Part shown: positions 50,486 through 59,809 of the stretch, piece after piece
Position numbering within the stretch: position 1 is the stretch's first letter
Layout: each line of letters begins with the position of its first letter
Origin: Pandoraea vervacti
GTDB taxonomy: Bacteria; Pseudomonadota; Gammaproteobacteria; Burkholderiales; Burkholderiaceae
Assembly (NCBI RefSeq): GCF_000934605.2
Contig: NZ_CP010897.2
Span: 558,001-622,000, forward strand
Length of the DNA: 64,000 nucleotides
Direction of reading: 5' to 3'
Notes under the pieces: generated by a model
The model's database searches: none
Told to the model about the DNA's origin: nothing
Seen by the model: the letters and a program-made list of their open reading frames with translations, nothing else
Program-made: the position numbers and the translations under genes

Positions 50486-51979
50486 TCAGCCCAAAAGCGC
50501 GTCGGCGAATTCGCGCGCCGAGAACGGTTGCAAATCCTCAACCTTCTCACCCACGCCGATGAAGTACACCGGCACCGGGCGCTGACGGGCGATGGCCGCC
50601 AGAATGCCGCCCTTGGCGGTGCCGTCGAGCTTGGTGACGATCAGACCGGTGAGCGTGAGCGCGTCGTCGAAAGCCTTGACCTGCGCGAGGGCGTTCTGGC
50701 CCGTATTGGCGTCGATCACCAGCAGCACTTCGTGAGGTGCGCCATCTGCGGCCTTGCCCAGCACGCGCTTGATCTTCTTGAGTTCTTCCATCAGATGCAA
50801 CTGCGTGGGCAGGCGGCCCGCGGTATCCGCCATCACGATGTCGATCTTGCGCGCGCGCGCGGCGCTCACGGCGTCAAATACCACGGCGGCCGGGTCCCCG
50901 CTTTCCTGAGCGACGACCGCCACGTTGTTACGCTCGCCCCAGATCGCCAGCTGTTCGCGTGCGGCGGCACGGAAGGTGTCCCCGGCGGCGAGCAGCACCG
51001 ACTGGCCGTAATGCTGGAAGTGCTTGGCGAGTTTGCCGATGCTGGTCGTCTTTCCCGCACCGTTCACGCCGGCGATCATCACGACGAGCGGCGCTTCGCG
51101 ACCGAGCACGAGGCTTTGCTCCAGCGGGCTCAGCAATTCGACCAGCAGGTCGTGCAGCGCTCGCTTGACCTGTTCGCCTTCCGTCAGGCGTTCGGCCTTG
51201 ACCTTCTTGCGCAGGGCATCGAGCAGGTAGGTCGTGGCTTCCACCCCGGCGTCGCTCATCAGCAGCGCGCTTTCGAGTTCTTCGAACAGATTCTCGTCGA
51301 CCTTCACGCCGACGAAGATGCCGGTCAGGCCCGCGCTCGTCTTCGACAGGCCGGCCTTCAGGCGGGTGAGCCACGAGCGCTTGGCGGCCGGCGCCGGTGC
51401 AGGTGCCGACACGATCTCACCGATGGCTTCGCCTTGCGAGTCCTTGACCACGATGGGAGCCGGCGTCGGTGCAACGGGCGCCGGTTGCGTTGCGTCGACG
51501 GATGCTACCGGCGCTACGGGTGTCACGGGCTCGGCGGACTTGGCGGGCTCGAAGGCGCTGAGCGGTGCCGACGTGACTTGCGGCGCCGAAACCGGTTGTG
51601 CTTCGGATAACGCGTCGGGCGTTGGGATTTCGGCCTGAGCGGCTTCGGAATGCGCCTTATTTTCGACGGGGTGCGACGGGGTGTCGACCGGCGCGGCCGG
51701 CGACGCGACCGGGGTCGACGGCGCCCCCGAGGGCGCCGACAGCGATGGCGAATTCGCGAGGCTCGGCGACGCGTCGGGCGGCGTAAGGGTAGGCCTAAGG
51801 GGCGCCTCGGCAGCCGCGCTGTGCGTCGTATGCGAGGGCTGTGACGGTTGCGCCGGCGCTTGCTGGGTCGGCGGGACTGACGCGCCGTTGTCGGGCGATT
51901 CTTGCGATTCGGTCGGTGCGGAGCTCGTCTCGGCGGCCTTGTTGCCGCCCGACTTGAAGCGCTTGAAGAAACTAAACAT
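50486..51979 (-). CDS. ftsY: Signal recognition particle receptor FtsY
   Basis: 497 residues. The first 190 or so are an acidic, Ala/Pro/Ser-rich A domain after the membrane-targeting start MFSFFKRFKSGG. The NG domain follows, with GVNGAGKTTSIGKLAKHF (G1), LLAAGDTFRAAAREQL, VMADTAGRLPTQLHLMEE (G3), TKLDGTAKGG (G4) and IGVGEKVEDLQPFSAREFADALL. It docks SRP-ribosome complexes at the membrane and reciprocally activates the Ffh GTPase. It is divergent from the M16 peptidase genes. Confidence 0.97.
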   Translation of the reverse strand: MFSFFKRFKSGGNKAAETSSAPTESQESPDNGASVPPTQQAPAQPSQPSHTTHSAAAEAPLRPTLTPPDASPSLANSPSLSAPSGAPSTPVASPAAPVDTPSHPVENKAHSEAAQAEIPTPDALSEAQPVSAPQVTSAPLSAFEPAKSAEPVTPVAPVASVDATQPAPVAPTPAPIVVKDSQGEAIGEIVSAPAPAPAAKRSWLTRLKAGLSKTSAGLTGIFVGVKVDENLFEELESALLMSDAGVEATTYLLDALRKKVKAERLTEGEQVKRALHDLLVELLSPLEQSLVLGREAPLVVMIAGVNGAGKTTSIGKLAKHFQHYGQSVLLAAGDTFRAAAREQLAIWGERNNVAVVAQESGDPAAVVFDAVSAARARKIDIVMADTAGRLPTQLHLMEELKKIKRVLGKAADGAPHEVLLVIDANTGQNALAQVKAFDDALTLTGLIVTKLDGTAKGGILAAIARQRPVPVYFIGVGEKVEDLQPFSAREFADALLG

Positions 51980-52150
51980 GGGGTGAGGAACTCAACGTGG
52001 GGACGCGCTATCGGCGTGCGGCTATGATTTGTCGTGCCATTCGCGCCGCACAAAACGCCCTACAATGGGCAGGTCGTTGTTTCCGACGCGGGAAATGCGA
52101 CGTATTTTATCAGACGCGAATCGACGTCCATGACGGGCGAAAGGGGATCC

Positions 52151-53578
52151 ATGACGGGAACCATGCGCTGGCGACATGCCTTTGCCGGACTGGCTTTGGC
52201 GGGTGTGATGAGCCTGGGCTACGCCGCCGATGCCGTTGGCACCGGTAGCAGCAAGACCACGGATAACACTTCGGAATTTACGCTAAAGAACGGCCTGCGG
52301 CTGATCGTGCGCGAAGACCACCGGGCGCCGACGGTGGCGCACGTGGTCTGGTATCGCGCCGGGTCGCTCGACGAATTCAACGGGACCACTGGCGTTGCTC
52401 ACGCCCTCGAGCACATGATGTTCAAGGGCACCAAGACGGTCGGGCCGGGTCAGTTCTCGCGTCAGGTCGCCGCACTCGGCGGTCGGGAGAACGCGTTCAC
52501 GAGCAAGGACTACACCGGTTACTTCGAGCAGACCGAGAAGTCGCGGTTGGCCGAGATGATGCGTCTCGAGGCTGACCGCATGGCCAACCTCACGCTTTCC
52601 GCCGACGAGTTCGCCAAAGAAATCCAGGTCGTGATGGAAGAGCGCCGTCTTCGTACGGACGACCAGCCGCGTGCGCTGCTTTACGAACAGTTGATGGCCG
52701 CCGCACTCGTCGCCAATCCGTACCGCCGCCCCATCGTCGGCTGGATGGACGATCTCCAGCATATGACCGTGGAGGACGCCCGCGACTGGTACAAGCGCTG
52801 GTATGCGCCGAACAACGCCGTCGTCGTCGTCAGCGGAGACGTGGATCCCGCTCAGGTGAAGACACTGGCCGAGAAATACTATGGCGCTATCGAACCGCAT
52901 ACGCTGCCCGAGCGTCGGCCGCAAAACGAGCCGGCGCAGCTGGGTGTGCGCCGGGTGTTCGTGAAGGCGCCGGCCGAGAATCCGAACGTGATGCTCGCGT
53001 GGCGAGCACCCCGTCTTGCCGATGTCGAAAAGGACGACGACGTCTATGCCCTGCAAGTCCTGTCGGCGGTGCTCGACGGCTATGGCAATGCGCGACTGAC
53101 GAGCCGTCTGGTGCGCGAGCAGCGCATGGCGAACGATGTCGGCGCGAGCTATGACGGTGTCGGGCGTGGCCCCCAGTTCTTCATCATGGACGCGACCCCC
53201 GCGCAGGGCAAAACGCCTGAGCAGATCGAGAAGGCGCTGCGTGCGCAAGTGGCCGACATCGCCGCGCACGGCGTGACACAGGACGAACTCAAGCGTGTGA
53301 AGGCGCAGGTCGTCGCATCGCAGATCTACAAGCGCGACTCGGTGTTCGGACAGGCGATGGAAATCGGCCTGAACGAAATGTCGGGGATCTCGTGGCGTCA
53401 GATCGATCGCATGCTCGAGAAGGTGAAGGCAGTCACGCCCACACAGGTGCAGGCGGTGGCCGGGAAATACTTCGGCGACGAGACGCTGACGGTGGCGACG
53501 CTGGTGCCGCAACCGATCGACGAGGCGACACGCAAGCGTCGCGCCCAAGGGGCGGAAGACCTGAAGACCATGCGCTGA
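52151..53578 (+). CDS. M16 family zinc metallopeptidase (catalytic partner)
   Basis: 475 residues from ATG 52151, with AAGGGG upstream; ATGs at 52130 and 52163 are alternatives. A signal peptide ends near YAADA, so it is periplasmic. The inverted zinc motif is HALEH (HxxEH) in GVAHALEHMMFKG, with the third ligand glutamate about 75 residues on in EIQVVMEERR. A second, inactive M16 half follows. It pairs with the next gene, whose product lacks the zinc site: the usual two-gene pitrilysin-like arrangement. Confidence 0.93.
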   Translation: MTGTMRWRHAFAGLALAGVMSLGYAADAVGTGSSKTTDNTSEFTLKNGLRLIVREDHRAPTVAHVVWYRAGSLDEFNGTTGVAHALEHMMFKGTKTVGPGQFSRQVAALGGRENAFTSKDYTGYFEQTEKSRLAEMMRLEADRMANLTLSADEFAKEIQVVMEERRLRTDDQPRALLYEQLMAAALVANPYRRPIVGWMDDLQHMTVEDARDWYKRWYAPNNAVVVVSGDVDPAQVKTLAEKYYGAIEPHTLPERRPQNEPAQLGVRRVFVKAPAENPNVMLAWRAPRLADVEKDDDVYALQVLSAVLDGYGNARLTSRLVREQRMANDVGASYDGVGRGPQFFIMDATPAQGKTPEQIEKALRAQVADIAAHGVTQDELKRVKAQVVASQIYKRDSVFGQAMEIGLNEMSGISWRQIDRMLEKVKAVTPTQVQAVAGKYFGDETLTVATLVPQPIDEATRKRRAQGAEDLKTMR

Positions 53579-53591
53579 GAGAGGCCACACG

Positions 53592-55028
53592 ATGATGAAA
53601 ATTTTCGCACTGTTGCGTGCGTTCTCGCCTGCGCGAGGGGGACTGATGGCGTCCGTCGCTGCCGGTGCCTTGATGGCGGGTGTCCCGCATACCGCAACCG
53701 CCGCATTGCCGATCCAGAGCTGGATCGCGCCATCCGGCGCCAAGGTGATGCTCGTGGAAAGCCGCTCGATTCCGATGATCGATCTGAACATCGATTTCGA
53801 TGCGGGCAGTCGCTACGATCCACCCGGCAAGTCGGGGCTGGCATTGCTGACCGCCGGCTTGCTGGATGCGGGGGCGTCCGCAGTGGCGGGGCGTCCGGCG
53901 CTGACCGAAGCTCAGATTGCCGATCGCTTCGCAGACGTCGGCGCGATGGAAGCGACGAGCGCCGAACGTGACGCTGCGACCGTCACCATGCGCACGTTGT
54001 CCTCTGCGGCCGAGCGTGACGCGGCTGTCAACACGCTCGCGCAGTTCCTGCAACATCCCACGTTCCCCGAGGCGGTGCTCAAGCGCGAGGCGGCGCGTCT
54101 GTCGTCGGCGATTGCAGAGTCGGACACGAAGCCCGAGGCGATTGCGGAGAAGGCGTTTCGCAGCGCGATCTACGGCAGCCATCCGTATGGCGTGACGCCG
54201 ACGGTGGCCAGCGTGAACGCCATCAAGCGAGACGATCTCGTTCGTTTCTATCGCGACATGTACAGCCCCAGGCGTGCGGTCGTCTCCATTGTGGGGGACA
54301 TCGACCGCGCTCAGGCGGAGAAGCTCGTGGCGCAACTGACGGATGCGATGCCCGCCGGGATCACGCCGCCCACGCTGCCGCCCGTGGCGGCGCTGCGCAG
54401 CGCCGTGCAAATCGATCTGCCGCACCCTGCGGAGCAGGCGCATATCGCGACGGGACAGGCATCGCTTGCACGCAGCGATCCGGACTACTTCCCGTTGCTC
54501 GTGGGCAACTATGTGCTGGGCGGTGGCGGTTTCGTGTCGCGCCTGACGGCGGAAGTGCGCGAGAAGCGCGGTCTGACGTATGGAGTGACGAGCGGGTTCA
54601 CGCCGCAGTTGCAGGAGGGGCCGTTTGAGATCAACTTGCAGACACGTCGGGAGCAGGCGCCCGAAGCGCTCAAGGTCGTGCGTGAGACGCTTGCAAAATT
54701 CGTGCAGGAAGGGCCAACCGACGTCGAGATGAAGGCGGCGAAGGACAACCTGACCAATGGTTTCCCGCTGCGTCTGGACAGTAACCGCAAGCTGTTGGCC
54801 AACGTTGCCGCCATCGGTTTTTACAATCTGCCGCTCGACTATCTCGACACGTGGACGTCCAAGGTCGAAGCGGTGAGCGCGGCACAGGTGAAGGATGCCT
54901 TTGCGCGCCACGTGCAGCCGGATCGCTTGGCGACCGTGGTTGTCGGGCCGAGCGACGTCTTTGGCGCGGCCAGCGCGGGCGCTGCGGCACCAAGCGCTGC
55001 GCCCTCGGCGGGCAAGAAGACGAAGTGA
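53592..55028 (+). CDS. M16 family peptidase-like protein (non-catalytic partner)
   Basis: 478 residues, 13 bp after the catalytic gene. It has a signal peptide (to about residue 38, ATAAL). No HxxEH motif occurs: the equivalent position reads LALLTAGLLDAG. The C-terminal half keeps LTAEVREKRGLTYGVTSGF with the Arg and Tyr that complete the active site of the partner in heteromeric M16 enzymes. It probably forms a heterodimer with the preceding product. Followed by a bidirectional terminator. Confidence 0.92.
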   Translation: MMKIFALLRAFSPARGGLMASVAAGALMAGVPHTATAALPIQSWIAPSGAKVMLVESRSIPMIDLNIDFDAGSRYDPPGKSGLALLTAGLLDAGASAVAGRPALTEAQIADRFADVGAMEATSAERDAATVTMRTLSSAAERDAAVNTLAQFLQHPTFPEAVLKREAARLSSAIAESDTKPEAIAEKAFRSAIYGSHPYGVTPTVASVNAIKRDDLVRFYRDMYSPRRAVVSIVGDIDRAQAEKLVAQLTDAMPAGITPPTLPPVAALRSAVQIDLPHPAEQAHIATGQASLARSDPDYFPLLVGNYVLGGGGFVSRLTAEVREKRGLTYGVTSGFTPQLQEGPFEINLQTRREQAPEALKVVRETLAKFVQEGPTDVEMKAAKDNLTNGFPLRLDSNRKLLANVAAIGFYNLPLDYLDTWTSKVEAVSAAQVKDAFARHVQPDRLATVVVGPSDVFGAASAGAAAPSAAPSAGKKTK

Positions 55029-55096
55029 TCGCAGTCGGCTGTCGCTAGCCAATGCGCTGGTCGGTCCAGCGGAGGATCGACATAAGGCAGTGAACG

Positions 55097-55133
55097 AAAA
55101 AGGCGCCGGAGATCCTCCTCCGGTGCCTTTTTT
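55097..55133. terminator. Bidirectional terminator between M16 and ABC permease genes
   Basis: AGGCGCCGGA (55101-55110) pairs with TCCGGTGCCT (55119-55128, one G-T pair) with A residues before and T residues after. Confidence 0.92.
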
Positions 55134-55167
55134 CTTGCTCGCCGAACCGCCGAACCGCCCATCTTCG

Positions 55168-56043
55168 CTATCGAAGAATCCGTCGCCGCAGCAACACCAG
55201 CGCGACGGCGAACCCGACCAGGGCGTAGATCGCGAGCGCGCCAGCATGCAGCCCCGGCTGATCGATCGGGCGCCCGAGCATTGCGGGGCGAATCAGTGCC
55301 ACGGCATGGGCCAGCGGCAGCCACTCGGTGATGTGGCGTGCGGCAGCCGGCAGTTGCGATAACGGAAAGAACACGCCCGAGAGCAGGAGCATCGGCGTCA
55401 TCACCAGCGTCTGGTAGAACATGAAGAAGTCGTAGCTTGGCGCAAGCGCCGTCATCACCATGGCAAGACTGGCGAACGCCAGACCTGCGAGCAGTACCGC
55501 AGGCAGCACCACCGCCAGACTGTCGATACGCGCATAGCCGAGCACGCTTGCCACCAGCAGAATGGCAATGCCCGACAGAACCGCCTTGCTCGCTGCCCAG
55601 ACGACCTCGCCGAGCACCACATCCCCTAGCGTAAGAGGCGTGTGCATGAGCGCTTCCCAGGTGCGCTGCACGTGCATGCGCGAAAAGCCGGAATACATCG
55701 ACTCGAAGCTCGCCGAAAACATCACGCTCGACCCCACGGTGCCTGCTGCCAGAAAGGCAATGTAAGACGTGCCGTCCACATCGCCGACCATCATGCCGAG
55801 GCCGAACCCCAAGCCGAACAGGTAGATCATGGGATCGGCGAGATTGCCGAACAGGGAGGCCACGGCGAGCTTGCGCCAGACAAGGAAGTTGCGTCGCCAC
55901 ACGCCCATCCACGCCGTAACGCCGGGCAGGTAGCGTGGGGCGTCCGGCGGGCGTCCTGCCGCCGGGCGCGTAGGCGCTGCGGACTCGACGTGTGTGTGAC
56001 GCAGCGTGTCGTTCAGCGTGTCGCGTCGATCATGCTCAGTCAT
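55168..56043 (-). CDS. ABC-2 type permease, NodJ-like
   Basis: 291 residues from ATG 56043, overlapping the ATPase stop by 8 bp. Six membrane helices with the ABC-2 pattern: VSLFGNLADPMIYLFGLGFGLG-like start (residues 60-80), YIAFLAAGTVGSSVMFSASFES and LLSGVFFPLSQLPAAARHITEWLPL near the end. It resembles NodJ, which exports Nod factors in rhizobia; in Burkholderiales the substrate of this pair is unknown. Confidence 0.88.
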   Translation of the reverse strand: MTEHDRRDTLNDTLRHTHVESAAPTRPAAGRPPDAPRYLPGVTAWMGVWRRNFLVWRKLAVASLFGNLADPMIYLFGLGFGLGMMVGDVDGTSYIAFLAAGTVGSSVMFSASFESMYSGFSRMHVQRTWEALMHTPLTLGDVVLGEVVWAASKAVLSGIAILLVASVLGYARIDSLAVVLPAVLLAGLAFASLAMVMTALAPSYDFFMFYQTLVMTPMLLLSGVFFPLSQLPAAARHITEWLPLAHAVALIRPAMLGRPIDQPGLHAGALAIYALVGFAVALVLLRRRILR

Positions 56044-56953
56044 CGCGCATCTCCCGTCCGGTGAGCTTGAGGAAGACATCTTCCAGATTGGCTCTGCGAT
56101 GCAGATAGCGCACGCCGGGCTGATCGCGCAGGGCATCGACGACGGGCGCGGCGTCGCGTACGTAGCAGAAGTGTGTCTCGCCGCTCGTCTCGACACGCTC
56201 GGCCAGCGGCGCGAGACGCCTCAGCAGCGCTGGCGGAACATCACCGAAGACTTCCACGACGTCACAGCCGATTTCCCGCGCGACGAGTTCGGGCGGGGTG
56301 CCTTGCGCAATTTTTCGGCCGGCATCGATCACACAAAGGCGATGGCACAGACGTTCGGCTTCCTCCATGAAGTGCGTCGTCAGCAGAATCGTCTTGCCCT
56401 CGTTCATCAACGATTTGAGGCGTTCCCAGATCAGATGGCGCGCTTGCGGATCGAGCCCGGTCGTTGGCTCGTCGAGCACCAGCAGGTCCGGATTGTTGAT
56501 GAGAGCACGCGCGAGGGTGAGGCGGCGCTTCATGCCGCCCGAGAGTTGACTCACGCGTGCGTCGGCCTTCGACTCCAATCGTGCGAAATGCAATAGCGCG
56601 GGCACGCGCTCCCTGATATCGGCGCGGGAGAGTCCGAAATAACGCCCGAAGACGGCGAGGTTCTCGCGCACGGTGAAATCGGGGTCCAGGTTGTCGAACT
56701 GTGGCACGACACCGACGCGACGCCGTGCCTCAGGCGCCAGCCGCGGCACAGGCATGTTGCCGAGGCGAATTTCCCCCGCGTCGGGCGTGACCAGCCCGAG
56801 CAACATGCGCAATGTGGTCGTCTTGCCCGCCCCGTTCGGACCCAATAACCCGAAACACTCACCCGGGGCCACGTGAAGCGACAGACGATCGACGACGGGA
56901 CGGCCGTCATAGGCCTTGCATAACTCGGTTACCTCGATGGCGGCATCGGTCAT
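56036..56953 (-). CDS. ABC transporter ATPase, NodI-like
   Basis: 305 residues. Walker A GPNGAGKTTT, signature LSGGMKRRLTLARAL, Walker B LLVLDEPTTGLD and the switch histidine in TILLTTHFMEEAE. The extended C-terminal domain is like NodI/DrrA-type ATPases. It energises the NodJ-like permease encoded immediately downstream. No nod genes or other substrate clue is nearby. Confidence 0.92.
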   Translation of the reverse strand: MTDAAIEVTELCKAYDGRPVVDRLSLHVAPGECFGLLGPNGAGKTTTLRMLLGLVTPDAGEIRLGNMPVPRLAPEARRRVGVVPQFDNLDPDFTVRENLAVFGRYFGLSRADIRERVPALLHFARLESKADARVSQLSGGMKRRLTLARALINNPDLLVLDEPTTGLDPQARHLIWERLKSLMNEGKTILLTTHFMEEAERLCHRLCVIDAGRKIAQGTPPELVAREIGCDVVEVFGDVPPALLRRLAPLAERVETSGETHFCYVRDAAPVVDALRDQPGVRYLHRRANLEDVFLKLTGREMRDD

Positions 56954-57293
56954 GGCGGATTTGGCTGTCTCCTGTGGTGGGCCGGTGGCCGGACTGGCGC
57001 GGGACTGTCTCGGAGCTCACGGTAACGATCGGTGCGGATCGTGCAACGCCCGCGTGGGGTGCTCCCGTGGGACATGCGCACACTCCCGGACGTTCACGTT
57101 CCCCGGCCGACGGGGCTTGCGAGCGTCGCAAATCCTGATGGGGCATGGGGAGCAGGCGATGTGGTATGTTTCGCCTCAACAATGTAGCGTGAATCGTCAT
57201 GATTTTGGATCTCAAGCGTGCGCAACGACGCGCACGACCCCATTTTCCCACCGTCAACGGTGTGCCCGGCCAGGCGATGTCGCGGAGGACAGT
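56954..57293. other. Divergent intergenic region ABC transporter-rsmD
   Basis: A 340-bp gap with no clear promoter consensus, hairpin or small gene. An in-frame extension of rsmD crosses it but has no ribosome site. Confidence 0.45.
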
Positions 57294-57887
57294 ATGAAGT
57301 CCGGTACGGGCAACGCGGCACGCGGCGCGCCGCAGCAAGTGCGCATCATCGGTGGCCAGTGGAAGCGTACGCCGCTGCCCGTGCCGCCCGGCGACGGTTT
57401 GCGTCCCACGCCCGACCGTGTCCGTGAGACGCTGTTCAACTGGCTCGGGCAGGATCTGACCGGCATGCAGTGCCTCGACGCCTTTGCGGGCAGCGGGGCG
57501 CTCGGCTTCGAAGCCGCGTCTCGCGGCGCGCAGCGGGTGTTGATGATCGAGTCGGCGGCCCCCGCCGTTCGCCAACTGCGGGCAAATCAGGCCAAGCTCG
57601 ATGCCGACCAGATCGAGATCGTGCAGGCCGATGCCCGGCGTCTGATAACCACACTTTCAGCCGGGGCTTTCGACGTGGTATTTCTCGACCCGCCGTTTGC
57701 GAGTGGCTGGCTCAATGACTTATTGGCGCCGGCGGCGCGCCTGCTCGCACCGAATGGCGTGATTTACGCAGAATCCGATGTCGCACTGGAAGACGAGGCG
57801 CTCGGCGCGCTCGGTCTGTCGTGCCTGCGCCGCGCGAAAGCTGGAGCGGTGCATTATCATTTGCTTGAATCGATTCCGAAAACCTAG
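57294..57887 (+). CDS. rsmD: 16S rRNA (guanine966-N2)-methyltransferase
   Basis: 197 residues from ATG 57294 with GGAGG 7 nt upstream. Motifs: VRIIGGQWKRTPLPV, LRPTPDRVRETLFNWL, SAM site CLDAFAGSGALGFEAASRG and the catalytic motif DVVFLDPPFASGW. It methylates G966 of 16S rRNA. coaD follows after 55 bp, a common pairing. Confidence 0.95.
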   Translation: MKSGTGNAARGAPQQVRIIGGQWKRTPLPVPPGDGLRPTPDRVRETLFNWLGQDLTGMQCLDAFAGSGALGFEAASRGAQRVLMIESAAPAVRQLRANQAKLDADQIEIVQADARRLITTLSAGAFDVVFLDPPFASGWLNDLLAPAARLLAPNGVIYAESDVALEDEALGALGLSCLRRAKAGAVHYHLLESIPKT

Positions 57888-57942
57888 AGACCACAATGAA
57901 TAAGTACGCAGTATCGGTCCCCAGCCGCGAGGAGACGTTGGC

Positions 57943-58437
57943 ATGGTAGTGGCGATCTATCCGGGGACGTTCGACCCGTTGACCCGAGGGCATGAGGATC
58001 TGGTCCGCCGCGCCGCGGGCATTTTCGACAAGCTGGTGGTCGGGGTGGCCGATAGTCGAAACAAGAAGCCGTTCTTCTCGCTCGAAGAGCGGATCGACAT
58101 CGCTCGCGAAGTGCTGGGCCACTATCCCAACGTTAGCGTGGAGGGGTTTTCCGGTCTGCTCAAGGACTTCGTGCGCAAGCATCAGGCTCGGGTGATCGTG
58201 CGTGGACTGCGCGCCGTGTCCGATTTCGAATACGAGTTTCAGATGGCGGGCATGAACCGTTATCTGTTGCCCGACGTCGAGACGATGTTCATGACGCCTT
58301 CCGACCAATACCAGTTCATTTCGGGCACGATCGTGCGCGAAATCGCCCAACTGGGCGGCGATGTCAGCAAATTCGTGTTCCCGTCGGTCGAAAAGTGGCT
58401 GGTCACGAAAGTCGGTGAGTTGGCGCCCAAGCCTTGA
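57943..58437 (+). CDS. coaD: Pantetheine-phosphate adenylyltransferase
   Basis: 164 residues. Nucleotidyltransferase motif AIYPGTFDPLTRGHEDLVRRA (TxGH as TRGH), LVVGVADSRNKKPFFSLEER, VIVRGLRAVSDFEYEFQMAGMN-type region (about residues 85-107) and the C-terminal YQFISGTIVREIAQLGGDVSKFV. It makes dephospho-CoA from 4'-phosphopantetheine and ATP, the fourth step of CoA synthesis. Confidence 0.97.
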   Translation: MVVAIYPGTFDPLTRGHEDLVRRAAGIFDKLVVGVADSRNKKPFFSLEERIDIAREVLGHYPNVSVEGFSGLLKDFVRKHQARVIVRGLRAVSDFEYEFQMAGMNRYLLPDVETMFMTPSDQYQFISGTIVREIAQLGGDVSKFVFPSVEKWLVTKVGELAPKP

Positions 58438-58466
58438 GCCGAGCCGTAAACGGTTCGCCAGGAAAC

Positions 58467-58504
58467 AAAAACCCCGCAATGTGTCATCGCATTGCGGGGT
58501 TTTC
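58467..58504 (+). terminator. Terminator after coaD
   Basis: ACCCCGCAATG pairs with CATTGCGGGGT around an 8-nt loop, with A residues before and TTTTC after. Confidence 0.92.
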
Positions 58505-58615
58505 GTTGTGCGCGCGTTTAAGCGCATTTACTTAAGTTCGATTACCTACGCCGGGTCGACGACGCAGGGCGCACCGGTGTCGCGTCGCGTTCCGGTCGAT
58601 AGTCGACAACCCTCG

Positions 58616-58621
58616 TATAAT
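58616..58621 (+). promoter_or_regulatory. Probable -10 box of the ferredoxin gene
   Basis: A perfect TATAAT 85 bp before the GTG start; no good -35 at normal spacing. Confidence 0.4.
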
Positions 58622-58706
58622 TGAGGCATTGTTTCACGAACCGTAACGGCCGCCGTTCGCCGAGGTTCGCGCGAGTTTTTGAACGGCCGAGGAAAGTGAG
58701 TCGACA

Positions 58707-58964
58707 GTGGCACTGATGATTACCGACGAATGCATCAATTGCGACGTATGCGAGCCCGAGTGCCCGAACGACGCAATTTCGATGGGGGTCGAGATCTACG
58801 AGATCGACCCCAACAAATGCACGGAGTGTGTCGGTCACTTCGATGAGCCGCAATGCGTGCAAGTCTGTCCGGTGGAGTGCATTCCCATCAACCCCGAGCA
58901 CGTCGAGACGCCCGAGCAACTGCTCCAGAAGTACACCCATCTGCAAGCCGCCAAATCGGCGTGA
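58707..58964 (+). CDS. fdx: 2[4Fe-4S] ferredoxin, YfhL type
   Basis: 85 residues with a GTG start at 58707 and GAGGAAAG upstream. Cluster ligands: CINCDVCEPECP, then CTECVGHFDEPQCVQVCPVEC with the insertion typical of the Allochromatium-type (YfhL/FdxA) ferredoxins. It is a low-potential electron carrier; its partner is unknown. Monocistronic between the coaD terminator and the converging pth gene. Confidence 0.93.
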   Translation: MALMITDECINCDVCEPECPNDAISMGVEIYEIDPNKCTECVGHFDEPQCVQVCPVECIPINPEHVETPEQLLQKYTHLQAAKSA

Positions 58965-59023
58965 TGCGCCGGGGGTGATCGCGCGGCGTGCGCCATGTCA
59001 GCAACATGCGCGACGTGCGCAAT

Positions 59024-59047
59024 ATGAGCGACATGAGCGACATGAGC
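59024..59047. repeat. Short 9-bp tandem repeat
   Basis: ATGAGCGAC repeated two and two-thirds times in the spacer between the ferredoxin gene and pth. No function is apparent. Confidence 0.8.
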
Positions 59048-59089
59048 AGCCGCTGATCTGGCTGGTCCGTCCCACCGGGACCGGTCGGC

Positions 59090-59686
59090 TTACTTCCCGG
59101 GCGCGGCGTGCAAGCGCATCATCGCCTTTTCCATATCGCCCTTGACCACGAGATCGACGATGTCGAGCGAGCGCGACATGGCGTCGTCGATCTCGGCCTG
59201 CTCCTCTTTGCGCGGGGGCTTCAGGACGAAGTCTGCGACCTGTTGCTGGCTACCTGCCGGCTGCAGCGTGCGCGGATGCCCGATGCCAAGACGCAGACGC
59301 CAGAACTCGGGCGTCGTCAGATGCGCGGCAATGTCCTTCAGTCCGTTGTGCCCGCCTGTGCCGCCGCCACGCTTGAGCCTGACGGTGCCCGGTAGCAGGT
59401 CGAGTTCGTCGTGCACGACCAGAATCTCGTCCGGCAAAATCTTGTAGAAACGCGCCAGTGCAACGACGGATTGTCCGGAGCGATTCATGAACGTCTGCGG
59501 TTCGAGTAGCCACACTTCCTGACCGGCCACTCGCGCCCGTGCGGCGAAGCCATGAAAGTTCTTTTGGTTGGTGAGCGACGCACCGCATTGCTGCGCGAGC
59601 GCATCGACGAACCAGAAGCCCGCGTTGTGACGCGTCGCTGTATATTCGGCGCCCGGATTGCCGAGCCCTACGATCAGCTTGATCAT
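59090..59686 (-). CDS. pth: Peptidyl-tRNA hydrolase
   Basis: 198 residues. Start IKLIVGLGNPGAEYTATRHNAGF with the catalytic histidine in TRHNAGFW, then PQTFMNRSGQSV, VVHDELDLLPG with the conserved aspartate and GGGTGGHNGLKDI. It releases peptides from peptidyl-tRNA that drops off the ribosome. It follows rplY and prs on the same strand, the usual betaproteobacterial order. Confidence 0.97.
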   Translation of the reverse strand: MIKLIVGLGNPGAEYTATRHNAGFWFVDALAQQCGASLTNQKNFHGFAARARVAGQEVWLLEPQTFMNRSGQSVVALARFYKILPDEILVVHDELDLLPGTVRLKRGGGTGGHNGLKDIAAHLTTPEFWRLRLGIGHPRTLQPAGSQQQVADFVLKPPRKEEQAEIDDAMSRSLDIVDLVVKGDMEKAMMRLHAAPGK

Positions 59687-59733
59687 TTCGGTATCAGGAT
59701 TTGGGTACGCGCCATGGTGGCACGCGCACCGCC

Positions 59734-59771
59734 ATAAAAAAACCCGCCGGACTTGACGTCGCGGCGGGTCT
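59734..59771 (-). terminator. Terminator between rplY and pth (- strand)
   Basis: ACCCGCCG (59742-59749) pairs with CGGCGGGT (59762-59769); on the - strand the stem is followed by TTTTTTTAT. It ends the prs-rplY transcript before pth. Confidence 0.88.
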
Positions 59772-59809
59772 TGCGTCCAGCGTCGCCGCTGAATGCTGGC
59801 GAACGAGGC

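Noticed and set aside
53433..55247. A 604-codon - strand open frame opposite the second M16 gene
   Set aside because: Mirror of a conserved coding frame; crosses the bidirectional terminator at 55097-55133.
59024..59047. Regulatory repeat before pth
   Set aside because: Only two and two-thirds copies of a 9-bp unit, downstream of both converging genes; most likely chance or slippage.
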